This document shows, piece by piece, positions 51,826 through 60,589 of a stretch of 64,000 nucleotides of DNA. Within the stretch, counting starts at the first letter, position 1. The number at the start of each line of letters is the position of its first letter. This DNA is from an uncultured Collinsella sp. GTDB lineage: Bacteria > Actinomycetota > Coriobacteriia > Coriobacteriales > Coriobacteriaceae. Position numbers and translations under genes: made by a program. The stretch is taken from NCBI GenBank assembly GCA_902470765.1, contig CABRHW010000002.1, positions 62,001 to 126,000 on the forward strand, in the 5' to 3' direction. The notes beneath the pieces were generated by a model. It was not told the DNA's origin. It made no database searches and saw only the letters and a program-made list of their open reading frames with translations.

Positions 51826-51887
51826 CCGTCCCAAACTGCCGACAGAAAAGGAACGTTCCAAACTGCAGACAGAAAAAGAACGTCCCC
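51826..51887. repeat. Tandem 28-bp repeat ending in CGTCCCC
   Basis: The motif yCCAAACTGC(C/A)GACAGAAAA occurs at 51826-51853 and 51853-51880, then CGTCCCC. The sequence AGAACGTCCCC also occurs in the repeats near ade (1058-1067, 3062-3072). Next to it CACTCATT and AATGAGTG (51908-51934) form a hairpin with GTCCCC in the loop. The 581-bp gap 51552-52132 is made up of such repeats, the operator-like cluster and the IS200 end. Confidence 0.6.
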
Positions 51888-52006
51888 AGGCGCCGGCATT
51901 TCAAGAGCACTCATTTAAGGCTGTCCCCAATGAGTGGGAGTAATCAGAGACCCTTTGCGAGGGAGGCCGGACGTGGCCTTCCTCGTTTTTATTCATGGAC
52001 TTTAGT

Positions 52007-52132
52007 CTATGCCGCGCGGCACGCGCGGCATAGAAAGCCACCCGCTCAGCGGGTGGAGGCCAATTTCCGCTACGCGACAAAAACCTTCCCCCTAGCATGA
52101 GGATTGTTCAGGTCATCATACTAGGGGGAAGG
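52007..52132 (+). mobile_element. Left end of an IS200-type element (hairpins)
   Basis: Three strong hairpins are present: CTATGCCGCGC with GCGCGGCATAG (52007-52033), GCCACCCGCT with GCGGGTGG (52037-52056) and CCTTCCCCCTAG with CTAGGGGGAAGG (52084-52132). The last one covers the ribosome site of the following transposase start, as known for IS200, where this stem represses translation. The rest of the element is missing. Confidence 0.6.
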
Positions 52133-52140
52133 TGATTGCT

Positions 52141-52418
52141 GTGGCCCAGAAAGCCAACAGCCTCGCGTACACGAAATGGCTGTGCAAGTACCGCATCGCA
52201 CCGAGGTCAAGCTCATCGCCGCCATCGTCGAGAAGCACCCCAAGGTGCGCTTTGCCGCGAGCCGCACCTCGGCCCACGCCGACCTCTACGACCGCATGGA
52301 GCAGGCCCTGTGCGAGTGCGTGGCCAACGCGGTGGAGGTCGTCCGCTCCGACATCAGCCCCGCGCTTCTTGTCCACACCGGTCCAAACCTCGTGGGTGTG
52401 GCGGTCCAGGGACTCTAG
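52141..52418 (+). pseudogene. IS200 TnpA start fused to a degV-like 3' fragment
   Basis: From GTG 52141 the first about 20 codons read AQKANSLAYTKWLCKYRI, matching the conserved N-terminus of IS200 TnpA. The match stops near 52198. In another frame the sequence to the TAG at 52416-52418 encodes about 73 residues ending SDISPALLVHTGPNLVGVAV, which resembles the end of DegV/FakB fatty-acid-binding proteins (HTGP-x4-G). Neither gene is complete, so a deletion joined an IS200 element to a degV-like gene. The degV assignment rests on this short tail. Confidence 0.55.
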
Positions 52419-52452
52419 CGGAGGCGGGGCGTCCTGCCCCAAAAACAAATGC

Positions 52453-52502
52453 AAAAGACGAGCACTTCTTGCCGCTCAATTGGCAAGAAGCGCTCGTCTT
52501 TT
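52453..52502. terminator. Strong bidirectional terminator
   Basis: AAAAGACGAGC and CTTCTTGCC pair with GGCAAGAAG and GCTCGTCTTTT around an 8-nt loop. A and T runs flank the stem. It separates the degV-like remnant from the convergent sugar kinase gene and can end both. Confidence 0.92.
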
Positions 52503-52534
52503 CTTAACGCGTTGTATGGCGGAGAGAGCGCAAG

Positions 52535-53419
52535 TTACGCGAGCGCCCTTCTTGCCAGCTCGGCCGCGCCGAGGATTCCTTGGTCGCCGCCGCAGCCCGG
52601 GGCGCAGATGTAGCTCTCCATGTCCTTAAGCTCGGCGGTCTGGATGTAGCCACCCAGATATTCGAGGGTCTTCTTGCGGACGATGCCGTAGAGCTGCTCC
52701 TGGTGCATCACGCCGCCGCCGAGGACGATACGGCAAGGCGAGTACATGAGCACGAGGTTCGCGCACATCTGCCCCAGATAATCCCCCTCGAGCGCCCACA
52801 CCTCATCGTTGTCCGCGAGCTCGGCCGCGGGCTTTCCCCAGCGCGCGGCGATGGCGGGGCCGGAGGCGAGCCCCTCGAGACAGCTCGCGTGGCTCGGGCA
52901 GACGCAGCGTCCCTCCTCGGTGGGACGGGTCCTTACCAGCATGTGACCGGCCTCGGGGTGCAGCATGCCGTGAAGGAGTCTGCCCGCGCACATGACGCCC
53001 GCGCCCACGCCGGTGCCGATGGTCACGTAGACGGCGTCCTCGAGCCCCTTGCAGCAGCCGAAGACCACTTCGCCGAGGCAGGCAACGTTCACGTCCGTGT
53101 CGTAGGCCACCGGAATCCCGAGGGCGTCGGCGAACGCGGCGCGAAGACCATGGCCTCGCCACGCGAGCTTGGGCGTCTGGAGGATGGAGCCGTAGCGCTC
53201 GTCGTTGGGGTCGACGCAGGTCGGGCCGAAGGCGCCGATGCCCAACGCGTCCACATCGCGGGCGGTGAACCACTCGATCATCTGCGGGACGGTCTCGGCG
53301 GGCGTAAGCGTCGGGGTCTCCATACGGTCGAGGACCTCGCCGTCGCCGGACACCACGGCACAGACCATCTTGGTCCCGCCGGCTTCGAGGGCGCCGAGCC
53401 TCATTTGCTTTTCGCTCAT
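52535..53419 (-). CDS. ROK-family sugar kinase (fructokinase-like)
   Basis: The 294-residue ATP-dependent kinase starts LGALEAGGTKMVCAVV, the phosphate-binding pattern of ROK fructokinases. It has ALGIGAFGPTCVD, TDVNVACLGEVVFG (catalytic Asp) and TIGTGVGAGV, then a zinc motif HPEAGHMLV...CVCPSHASCLEG. The EAGGTK start is typical of fructokinase/mannokinase ScrK-like proteins. Last gene of the PTS operon, 79 bp after the GH172 gene; it would phosphorylate the free sugar released by that enzyme. Confidence 0.88.
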   Translation of the reverse strand: MSEKQMRLGALEAGGTKMVCAVVSGDGEVLDRMETPTLTPAETVPQMIEWFTARDVDALGIGAFGPTCVDPNDERYGSILQTPKLAWRGHGLRAAFADALGIPVAYDTDVNVACLGEVVFGCCKGLEDAVYVTIGTGVGAGVMCAGRLLHGMLHPEAGHMLVRTRPTEEGRCVCPSHASCLEGLASGPAIAARWGKPAAELADNDEVWALEGDYLGQMCANLVLMYSPCRIVLGGGVMHQEQLYGIVRKKTLEYLGGYIQTAELKDMESYICAPGCGGDQGILGAAELARRALA

Positions 53420-53498
53420 GTGATCCTCCTTACAAAGGGACGCCCGCAGTCATGGTCAACCGCGGGCGCCCATAACGTTGGCTTGTTTCGAGGCGACC

Positions 53499-54623
53499 CT
53501 ACCTGGGCACGCGGTCCTGCCTTGCGGCAAACGGGGCGAGCACGGCGTGCGGCTCGCTTTGGTACCAGTAGGCGACGGTGGAGATGTCGTCCTCGCGCTC
53601 GTAGAGCTTGATGTCGTCGTTGCCGAGGTCCTGGAACGTCACGCGCAGGTCCTCCTTGAACGAGATCGGGTCGGGAAGGTGCCACCTGTAGAGGCCGTGC
53701 CTGGGCAGCGCGTCGTCGTTAGTCGCGAGCATCGGATTCGGGTTCGGCTTGCCCGCGCTGAAGCGGTCGCGCGTGGCGTCGCGCGTCGAGCGGTACGGGT
53801 AGCCGGCGAACAGCGTGTTGAAGCACTGCGCCTCGGGCAACGCGTGGGGCGGCCTGTCGAGGAAGGCCCAGGCACCGCCGAAGTAGTCCTCGGCTCCCGT
53901 CGAGGTGACCGTGGGGAACTCCTCGTCGCCGTCGAGGAAGAACTTCATCTCGCCCTCGCCCCACCAATAGCGCTCCAGGGCGCACAGGGCCATGTAGGTG
54001 CCGACGTAGTAGCCCTTGCCGCGCACGCCGTCGAGCACGGTGTAGTCGACGCCCCTGCGGGTGCTGCGCTCGCGGTTAAAGCGGGCGTGGAAGTACATGG
54101 CGTCGTCCGGCACGTCGGTGAGCGCGTAGTTGAACGTGTAGAAGATGTACTTAATGAACCCGGGGTGCTCGCTCGTAAGCGTGACCTTGGCGTGCTTCCT
54201 GAAGGGCATCTCGAAGTAGCAGTTCATGCCGCCCGTCGGGTTCACGCAGATGGGCATCGAGTTGACGATGGCGCGCTCACCGAAGCCGTTGCAGAAGAAG
54301 TCGCCGACAGGGCACTCGACCGAGGGGGTCTCCTCGTCGTCCCAGTAGAAGCGCAGCACGAGGTCACGCATGACGAAGCTGCCGGCGGCGGTCTTGTCGG
54401 GGACGGTCATCCAGATGTGGCGGATGATGCCGGGGCCCTCGATGTCCGCGAGCGTGATGGTCTCGCCGGACTCAAGGGGCACGCAGCACGAGCCCTTGCG
54501 GCCGACGCCGAGGTGGCTGGCCGACATGGCGGCGCGGCCCTTCTCGCCCGTGATGTTCTCGGGGGTGATGGCGCGGCTTTCCTCACCGCCGTGCATCCAC
54601 ACGTCCTTAAGGAACTCTCTCAT
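53499..54623 (-). CDS. GH172 (DUF2961) family glycoside hydrolase
   Basis: The 374-residue protein matches DUF2961: LADIEGPGIIRHIWMTVPDK near residue 58, RDLVLRFYWDDEETPSVECP near residue 85, FYTFNYALTDVP and TGAEDYFGGAW with the acidic residues near 245. Characterised GH172 members act on alpha-D-fructofuranosides or alpha-D-arabinofuranosides. No signal peptide is seen, so it works in the cytoplasm, probably on a sugar brought in by the adjacent PTS. 12 bp downstream of IIA. Confidence 0.85.
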   Translation of the reverse strand: MREFLKDVWMHGGEESRAITPENITGEKGRAAMSASHLGVGRKGSCCVPLESGETITLADIEGPGIIRHIWMTVPDKTAAGSFVMRDLVLRFYWDDEETPSVECPVGDFFCNGFGERAIVNSMPICVNPTGGMNCYFEMPFRKHAKVTLTSEHPGFIKYIFYTFNYALTDVPDDAMYFHARFNRERSTRRGVDYTVLDGVRGKGYYVGTYMALCALERYWWGEGEMKFFLDGDEEFPTVTSTGAEDYFGGAWAFLDRPPHALPEAQCFNTLFAGYPYRSTRDATRDRFSAGKPNPNPMLATNDDALPRHGLYRWHLPDPISFKEDLRVTFQDLGNDDIKLYEREDDISTVAYWYQSEPHAVLAPFAARQDRVPR

Positions 54624-54635
54624 CGTCGACCTCCT

Positions 54636-55034
54636 CTATTCGTCGTCGTCGCACTCGGCGGAACTGGCACCGTTCACGTAGATGATCTGCTGGCGCGCCT
54701 CGTTGACGAGGGCGTCGAAGTCGAGTTTCTCGTCGGGGCGCGCGAGCGCGACCGTCATGGCGAGCGGAAGGTTGACACCCGCGATCACGTGGATCCGGTC
54801 GGAGGCGAAGCGGGAAAAGCGCTGGTTCACGCTGCCGCCGTACGCGTCGGTGAGGACGACGACCTCGTCAGTGCCCGAAAGAGCCGCCTCGACCGCCGCG
54901 TCGAGCCCCTCGCCGTTGTCGTTCACGTAGGCGCACACGGCGTTGACGGCGTCGCCCTTACCCGTAAGGAACTCGAGGGTGTCCTTGAAGCCCTGGGCGA
55001 GAAGGGAATGGCTCGCCACAACTATCTTTCTCAT
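54636..55034 (-). CDS. PTS mannose-family IIA component
   Basis: The 132-residue phosphocarrier has its probable active His at residue 9 (IVVASHSLLAQGF). The fold motifs VVVLTDAYGGSVNQR and GVNLPLAMTVA are of the EIIA-Man type. It takes phosphate from HPr and passes it to IIB. The acidic C-terminus ECDDDE is unusual. It follows IID. Confidence 0.88.
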   Translation of the reverse strand: MRKIVVASHSLLAQGFKDTLEFLTGKGDAVNAVCAYVNDNGEGLDAAVEAALSGTDEVVVLTDAYGGSVNQRFSRFASDRIHVIAGVNLPLAMTVALARPDEKLDFDALVNEARQQIIYVNGASSAECDDDE

Positions 55035-55060
55035 TGATTCACCAATCTCTTGGGTCGAAG

Positions 55061-55894
55061 CTAGGCGAGGATGCCGGCGGCGGAGGCGACCATCGCGAGG
55101 ACGATCACCACGAGGATGAGGGCCGTCATGCTCGCGTTCTTCTTGGTAAGAAGGTAATACGCGCTTCCCGTGATGGCGGCGGGGATCATGGCAGGCAGGA
55201 TCTTGTCGAGCAGCGGCTGAATCTCCATCGCGACGTCGCCGAAGCTGAAGCTAATCGGGCAGGTGACGCCGATGACCGAGGCGATGAGGCAGCCGACCAC
55301 GGTGAGGCCGAGCACGGAGGCGGCGGCAGTGAGGTTGGGAAGCTTCTCGCTGAAGTCGGTGACGAGCTTCACGCCCTGCTTGTAGCCGAACTCGAGGGCG
55401 TGCATGCGGACCCAGAAGATGGCCAGGATGAGCGCGAACCAGATGCCGGCTCCCACGGGGTTGCCCTCGATGGCCATGTAGGCGGCGATGGAGCCCATGA
55501 TGGTCGGGATCATGGTCATGAGCAGGGAGTCGCCGACGCCGGCGAGCGGTCCCATGGTGCCGATCTTCAGGTCTTGGACGGCGTCCGCCGCCGCTAGGCC
55601 GTCGCGCTCCTCCATGGCCACGCAGGCGCCAAGGATGATGGCGGCGAGCCAAGGCTGGGTGTTGTAGTAGCGGAAGTGGTTGTTGAGCGCTTGCTTATAG
55701 TCCTCGTCGTTCGTGTAGATCTTCCTCAGGACCGGCGAGAGGGCGTAGGCGACTGAGGCGCCCTGCTGGGTCTGGTAGTTGAAGGTGCACACGCTCATGA
55801 GCCAGCGCCAGTTCGCGTTGCGCAGGTCCTTCTTGGTGACCTTGTAGCCGGAGGGCTTGCCCTTGGCGACGGCGGTGATGTTCTCGTTTTCCAT
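55061..55894 (-). CDS. PTS mannose-family IID component
   Basis: The 277-residue membrane subunit has the family segments TFNYQTQQGASVAYALSPVL, NTQPWLAAIILGACVAMEE and IGTMGPLAGVGDSLL. It forms the membrane channel with IIC. Its start lies 2 bp past the IIC stop. Confidence 0.92.
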   Translation of the reverse strand: MENENITAVAKGKPSGYKVTKKDLRNANWRWLMSVCTFNYQTQQGASVAYALSPVLRKIYTNDEDYKQALNNHFRYYNTQPWLAAIILGACVAMEERDGLAAADAVQDLKIGTMGPLAGVGDSLLMTMIPTIMGSIAAYMAIEGNPVGAGIWFALILAIFWVRMHALEFGYKQGVKLVTDFSEKLPNLTAAASVLGLTVVGCLIASVIGVTCPISFSFGDVAMEIQPLLDKILPAMIPAAITGSAYYLLTKKNASMTALILVVIVLAMVASAAGILA

Positions 55895-55896
55895 GG

Positions 55897-56682
55897 TTAC
55901 TCATCCTCTCCGATGAAGGCGTCTGCGGAAGCGTGGGCGGCGAGCTCGGTGTCCCTCTCGGCACGCTGGTAGAACGCAATCGCGAGGGCAACGCCGACGA
56001 TGGCGGCGCCGATGATGGGCACGTTCAGGAAGGCCGAGAGGAAGAAGCCGGCGAGCAGGTACTGGAAGTACTTGGCGGTTGGCATGTAGCGGAGCAGCAT
56101 GGCGATACCGACGGCCGGGAGCATCTTGCCGGCGAGGGTGAGGCCGGAGAGGAACCACTGGGGCATGACCTCGAGGAGCCAGTTGACGGCGGGCTGGCCG
56201 AGCGTCACGGAGACAAAGACGGGCAGGGCGGCGCACAGGCCGAAGAGCGCGGGGCAGACCCACAGGATGGCGTTCATCTGATTGAACTTACCCTCGTTGC
56301 AGAACTTCTGGGACTTCTCGACGACAAAGCCGTTGAGGATCTTGGCGACGACGTCGAGCTGGATGCCGAGCATGCCGACCGGCAGGCCGATGGCGAGGCC
56401 CGTGTCGGAGCCCAGGGTCACGCCGTAGGCGGTGGCGATGATGGCCATCGTGCCGTAGTCGGGAATGGAGGAGCCGCCGAAGCCCGCGACGCCGAGCTGC
56501 ATGAGCTGAATGGTGCCGCCGATGACAAGGCCGGTCTTCCAGTCGCCCATGACGACTCCGGTGATGAGGCCCCAGAAAACGGCGTAATTGACGAAGATCA
56601 TCGGGATGCCGTAGTAGTCCACGTGCTTGATGAAGGCCAGCAGGGTCAAAAGGACGACCTGCAGGATAGTGAAGTTGACCAT
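55897..56682 (-). CDS. PTS mannose-family IIC component
   Basis: The 261-residue membrane protein has about eight membrane segments, with LVIGGTIQLMQLGVAGFGGS near residue 50 and the conserved GSSIPDYGTMAIIA segment. It carries the sugar binding site. The sugar is not evident from the sequence; the operon suggests a fructose-containing or mannose-like glycoside. Confidence 0.92.
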   Translation of the reverse strand: MVNFTILQVVLLTLLAFIKHVDYYGIPMIFVNYAVFWGLITGVVMGDWKTGLVIGGTIQLMQLGVAGFGGSSIPDYGTMAIIATAYGVTLGSDTGLAIGLPVGMLGIQLDVVAKILNGFVVEKSQKFCNEGKFNQMNAILWVCPALFGLCAALPVFVSVTLGQPAVNWLLEVMPQWFLSGLTLAGKMLPAVGIAMLLRYMPTAKYFQYLLAGFFLSAFLNVPIIGAAIVGVALAIAFYQRAERDTELAAHASADAFIGEDE

Positions 56683-56691
56683 ATTTCCCCC

Positions 56692-57165
56692 TTAGATGAG
56701 GTCTGCGACGGAGACGGGCTTGTCGGCGGGCACGAACTGGGCCGTCACCTTGACGCCACGGGCGATGAGCGCCTTGTAGCTCTGGACGTTCTCGGCGGAG
56801 GCGTAGGCGCGCTGGGTGAGCTGGATGCCGTCCTCCTTGACGAGCGAGCCGCCGACGACCAGCGACGGGAGCTCGACGCCCGACTCGACCAGGCGAAGCA
56901 TCGTCTCGGGCTCCTTGGCGATGACGAAGACCTTCTCGCGGTCGTACTTGCCCGCGGCGAAGTTCTTGAGCGCGGTCTGCTCGGAGATGATCGAAACGGC
57001 CATGCCCGCGGGGCGCGCCATCCTCATGGTGGACTTCAGGACCTCGTCGCCGGCGACCTTGTCGTCGATGACCATGACTCGGGTCGCGCCCGACACCGGG
57101 GCCCACTGCGTCACGATGATGCCGTGAAGCAGGCGATTGTCGATTCGTGCCATAACAACACTCAT
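56692..57165 (-). CDS. PTS mannose-family IIB component
   Basis: The 157-residue protein has the phosphorylated His in DNRLLHGIIVTQW (His15) and the family segment VVGGSLVKEDGIQLTQRAYA. It receives phosphate from IIA and gives it to the sugar. ATG 57165 with TAGGAG is the likely start; the frame extends to 57234. First PTS gene after the regulator, 123 bp away. Confidence 0.9.
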   Translation of the reverse strand: MSVVMARIDNRLLHGIIVTQWAPVSGATRVMVIDDKVAGDEVLKSTMRMARPAGMAVSIISEQTALKNFAAGKYDREKVFVIAKEPETMLRLVESGVELPSLVVGGSLVKEDGIQLTQRAYASAENVQSYKALIARGVKVTAQFVPADKPVSVADLI

Positions 57166-57288
57166 GTTTGCTCCTATCAAATGAAGTTTTGCGTTCGGTA
57201 CTGCCTCGGCGCTATCCGGATTCGCGCCGGGCAAGGGGTTATCGGATTATTGAGGACGCACGGTCAGCTTGCGGCGGCGCGGGGAAGG

Positions 57289-60030
57289 TCACTCGTCGAG
57301 CAGGAGGTCCGAGGAGCCGAGGCGCTCTTCTCGCGCCGGGGCGGCGCTCACGCTTATGTAGTCGAAGACATATGCGATCTCGCTTACGGGAACCTCTACG
57401 CGATAGCGCGTCGAGATGCTCGAGAAGCTCTGCCTGAAGGACTCGATGAAATCGGCGCGTTCCTCCTCGAAGCGGTCCTGGCCAACGTAGGTCTCAATGG
57501 GGTTTCTGGTAACAAGGCGCTCGACGAGACAGCAGAGGTGAACGTAGAGCCCAATGATGGCGTTGCTGCCGATCTTCTCGCCTGTCCTGCGCTGAAGCTC
57601 GTGCACGGCGCTCTCGATCTCATGGAATAGCCGCTCCGGGTCGAGGATGGTGATGGAGCGGATGACGTTCTGCAGCGTCATGTTCGAGAGCAGCTTCTCG
57701 TGGAAAGAAGAGAGCTCGGAAGCGTCAAGCCACCTGCCGAACACGGCATCAACCTTAGAGGCGGACGCCGTCGACATGATGTCCTCGAGGGCGACGAAGG
57801 GGACGGAGGCGACCCCGGGGTCTCCCGTGCCGATGACGGCGCAGACGCGGTGCTCGGAGAAAACGGCGTCGTTCGACCCGTTCGCGACGAGCTGCTTGAA
57901 GGGCCTCGTGAGCAGGCGCGCGCCTATGGTGCGCGGGAGGCTCTGCGAGACGAGCTGGCGTATCCTCTCCGCGGCGTCGACCCCGGACTCGGAGCAGAAG
58001 ACGATGGCGTCCTCACGGTTGACGCGCTCGATCACCTTGCAGTGCGTCACGCACGCGGCGGTCGCATCGCCAAGAACCTCGGCGATGGACTTGCCGCCGA
58101 GCAGCCCGACCCCGATCTCGAGCGCAAGACCGGTAGAGACGTTGTTCACCACGCCGATAGTGGAGTCGGTAACGTTCTCGAGGGCCTTATAGGCCTCCTC
58201 CAAGGAGCCCATGTCGACGAGGAACACGACCCCGGTGCAGTAGGAATGGCGGTCGACGAGGCGCTGGAGCGGACCGACGATGTCCTTCAGCTGCTGGTCG
58301 TAGGGCATGTCGACAGCCTCGTACACATGCATGCCGAGCATACGGTTCGCCGCGTCGGCGATGCTCGTCGCCGTTGAGTAGCCGTGGGACAAGATGACGC
58401 AGAGCGTCCGAAGGGCCTTCGCATCGCGAGACTCCGATGCGACGCACAGCGTCAGAAGCGTCTTCGTGAAGTGATCGAGCGAGATTCCCAGCGCCCCTTC
58501 CACGTCTGCGGCGACCTGATCGGAGACACTCGAGGCAAACGGCAATTCGGAGGTCACGGCACCGAGGAGATGGGAGATTTGCTCCGCACAGGCAGACTTT
58601 CGCTTAGCCAGGCCGATACCCGGCCACAACTGCAGGCAAATCTCCTGGGCCAGTAGAAAAGCGACCTTCCTCGAAAGCTCGATGCCATAAGAAGAGCCTG
58701 CGTCGGCAAGGACCGCGCCCACGACGCGCTCGAAGGCGCGCGACCTCGAGGAGGCGACGCCGTGGTCGAAGATCAAGTGATCCTCAACGCCGCGCACAGC
58801 GGAGACAGCTTGCGAGACAAGCTCGGAGACAGAGAGCTCCCCGGCGCAGAATCGCTCATCGAGGGAGCACAGGGCATCGAGCGCCTGCTCGACCGGCCCT
58901 GTGCTCTCGGCGGCATCCAGAGACGCGTCGATCAGAACGCCATCGTCGGGCTGTTGATCGATCTGCGCGGAGGAGAGGAGCCCGCTGGGAAGAAGATACG
59001 GGCGAACGACGACGTAGTCGCCCTCGCGATTGAGGAACGCTTTGGCGCAGCAGTTCGTCACGCAGGCGCGCAAGCCGGCGATGTTATCGGAAAAGTCCGC
59101 GTTCACGAGGCAACGGTATGCGCCGCGGCTGATCTTCACATCAGAACCGATTCGGCACCCCTCGCTGCGCAGGAAGCTCAAGATGAGATCCTCGCGCTCC
59201 TCGGGGGTCCGCTCCTTGAGTGAGGGGACGCGGGCACAGATGGGCATTTTGCTGTAGGCCGAGGAAACCTTCAGGTCATCGGCGGAAAGCGTCGTCGAAA
59301 GAACGAGGCGAGCGCGCGGCGCATCCTGGGAGGCATCGAGCCCGAGGGCCGTCGCAAGGCAGTGCTCCATCGCAGAGGGAGAGAGTGCCTCGATGCCGTT
59401 GACAAAGACCACACCCCCGCGCGCTTTCGCGATCGACTCGTCAAGAAGCCCGTTGAACGAGGCGGCGTCCGGGACCCCGGCGCAGTCGATGCGCACATAG
59501 GAGGAGTCGCGGGACAGCAAGCCCTGGTTCTTGCCGTACTCGTACACAAGGCGAGAAAGGAAAGACTTACCGACACCCACGCCGCCGCTCAAGAGGATGG
59601 GCAGGCCAAACGGAGGGTACTGAACCGCAGCCTTGCACTGCTCGACAACGGAGCTGAGGCTCATGTCGTAGCCCACGGCACGCGCGAAGTCGCGGTGATC
59701 GGCGATTCCCGTCGCCTGGATGAGGTCGGCGAGCGAGGCGTACTCGCTTGCAGAGAGCTTTACCTGAAAACGCTTCTGGAACGCGCGGCGATGAAAATAA
59801 CGGACAGGCCTGCCCGCCACCTTAACCACAAGACCGGCGCGAACAAGGTCGTTGAGGTACTGGCTCGCCAGGCTCCTGGAGATGATGAGCGTCTCGGCGA
59901 TGTCGGAGGTGGACAGACGGGCAAGGTCGTCGGGCGAGACGGCAGAGGTGAGGACCTCGAGATGCTCGAGAATCCTGTCCCTCATGTCGACGGGTTTCTT
60001 TGCCAAGCTGTCCTGTGTGGTCTTGTCCAT
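57289..60030 (-). CDS. LevR-like PRD regulator lacking sigma54 motifs
   Basis: The 913-residue protein is built like LevR: an N-terminal winged helix (residues 15-80), an AAA+ domain (140-345), a PRD (400-470), an EIIA-Man-like domain (540-650, His549) and a second PRD (785-895, His831). The Walker A is GGVGVGKS (149-156). The GAFTGA loop that contacts sigma54 is missing, and Walker B reads VVFVNGIEAL instead of the usual Asp-Glu form. Actinobacteria generally lack sigma54. The second PRD also lacks its second His. It probably controls the PTS operon in response to PTS phosphorylation. A later weakly conserved part is at 650-780. Confidence 0.85.
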   Translation of the reverse strand: MDKTTQDSLAKKPVDMRDRILEHLEVLTSAVSPDDLARLSTSDIAETLIISRSLASQYLNDLVRAGLVVKVAGRPVRYFHRRAFQKRFQVKLSASEYASLADLIQATGIADHRDFARAVGYDMSLSSVVEQCKAAVQYPPFGLPILLSGGVGVGKSFLSRLVYEYGKNQGLLSRDSSYVRIDCAGVPDAASFNGLLDESIAKARGGVVFVNGIEALSPSAMEHCLATALGLDASQDAPRARLVLSTTLSADDLKVSSAYSKMPICARVPSLKERTPEEREDLILSFLRSEGCRIGSDVKISRGAYRCLVNADFSDNIAGLRACVTNCCAKAFLNREGDYVVVRPYLLPSGLLSSAQIDQQPDDGVLIDASLDAAESTGPVEQALDALCSLDERFCAGELSVSELVSQAVSAVRGVEDHLIFDHGVASSRSRAFERVVGAVLADAGSSYGIELSRKVAFLLAQEICLQLWPGIGLAKRKSACAEQISHLLGAVTSELPFASSVSDQVAADVEGALGISLDHFTKTLLTLCVASESRDAKALRTLCVILSHGYSTATSIADAANRMLGMHVYEAVDMPYDQQLKDIVGPLQRLVDRHSYCTGVVFLVDMGSLEEAYKALENVTDSTIGVVNNVSTGLALEIGVGLLGGKSIAEVLGDATAACVTHCKVIERVNREDAIVFCSESGVDAAERIRQLVSQSLPRTIGARLLTRPFKQLVANGSNDAVFSEHRVCAVIGTGDPGVASVPFVALEDIMSTASASKVDAVFGRWLDASELSSFHEKLLSNMTLQNVIRSITILDPERLFHEIESAVHELQRRTGEKIGSNAIIGLYVHLCCLVERLVTRNPIETYVGQDRFEEERADFIESFRQSFSSISTRYRVEVPVSEIAYVFDYISVSAAPAREERLGSSDLLLDE

Positions 60031-60203
60031 GACTTCTTACCTCCTCGTACAAGGAGTATAAGGGGAGAACAGAGAACGGAAGGGGGCGCGTGGGGGAATC
60101 AACAGCTCCGAGGATAAGTCCACCACTTGAGGGGAAGAAAACAACGGCCATTGAACATTCAGGGCCGACGCTCAACACTTCGGCTCGACACTTCGCTTTG
60201 GAA

Positions 60204-60226
60204 AGGGCCCCGGCGCGCCGGGGTCC
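60204..60226 (-). terminator. GC-rich palindrome near the nucleosidase remnant
   Basis: GGGCCCCGGCG and CGCCGGGGTCCC (60205-60226) form a near-perfect stem, followed on the minus strand by CTTTCC. A related GGGCCCCGGCGCGC lies at 60239-60252. It could end the former nucleosidase transcript. Confidence 0.55.
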
Positions 60227-60257
60227 CAACATAAAGAAGGGCCCCGGCGCGCAGGGC

Positions 60258-60575
60258 CTAAAGCTTAACCATGCGCGCGGCGATGCGGGCGCAGTCGCAG
60301 GCGGCCTTCTTCTCGAAGGTGTTGTAGTCGACGACCCGGCCCTCGGCGCAGGGCTTGTCGCTGATGGCGCGCACGACGACGAGGGGCACGCCGTTGAGAT
60401 AAGCGGCCTGCGCGATGGTGCAGCCCTCCATCTCGCAGCACAGGTCGCCGAAGGTCGCGAGGATTCGCTCCTTCTGTTCCGCGGGCGAGACGAACTGGTC
60501 GCCGGAGACGACGCGGCCCTTGAGGACCTTAATGTCGGGGGCGACGGCGGCCGCGGCGGCGCACGCCGCCAGCAA
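60258..60575 (-). pseudogene. 5'-truncated MTA/SAH nucleosidase
   Basis: The C-terminal about 100 residues of a 5'-methylthioadenosine/S-adenosylhomocysteine nucleosidase remain (VLKGRVVSGDQFVSPAEQKE; CEMEGCTIAQAAYLNGVPLV; ISDKPCAEGR). The catalytic-site Glu in EMEG and Asp in ISDK are kept, but the N-terminal half with the other active-site Glu is gone, replaced at about 60575-60600 by IS3-type sequence on the other strand. The reading frame runs on into the IS DNA to 60782, so any product would be chimeric and inactive. Confidence 0.8.
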
Positions 60576-60589
60576 GGGCCGGAACGGAT

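Noticed and set aside
57166..57288. Sigma54 (-24/-12) promoter between the LevR-like gene and PTS IIB
   Set aside because: No TGGC-N8-TTGC pattern was found on either strand, in line with the missing GAFTGA loop.
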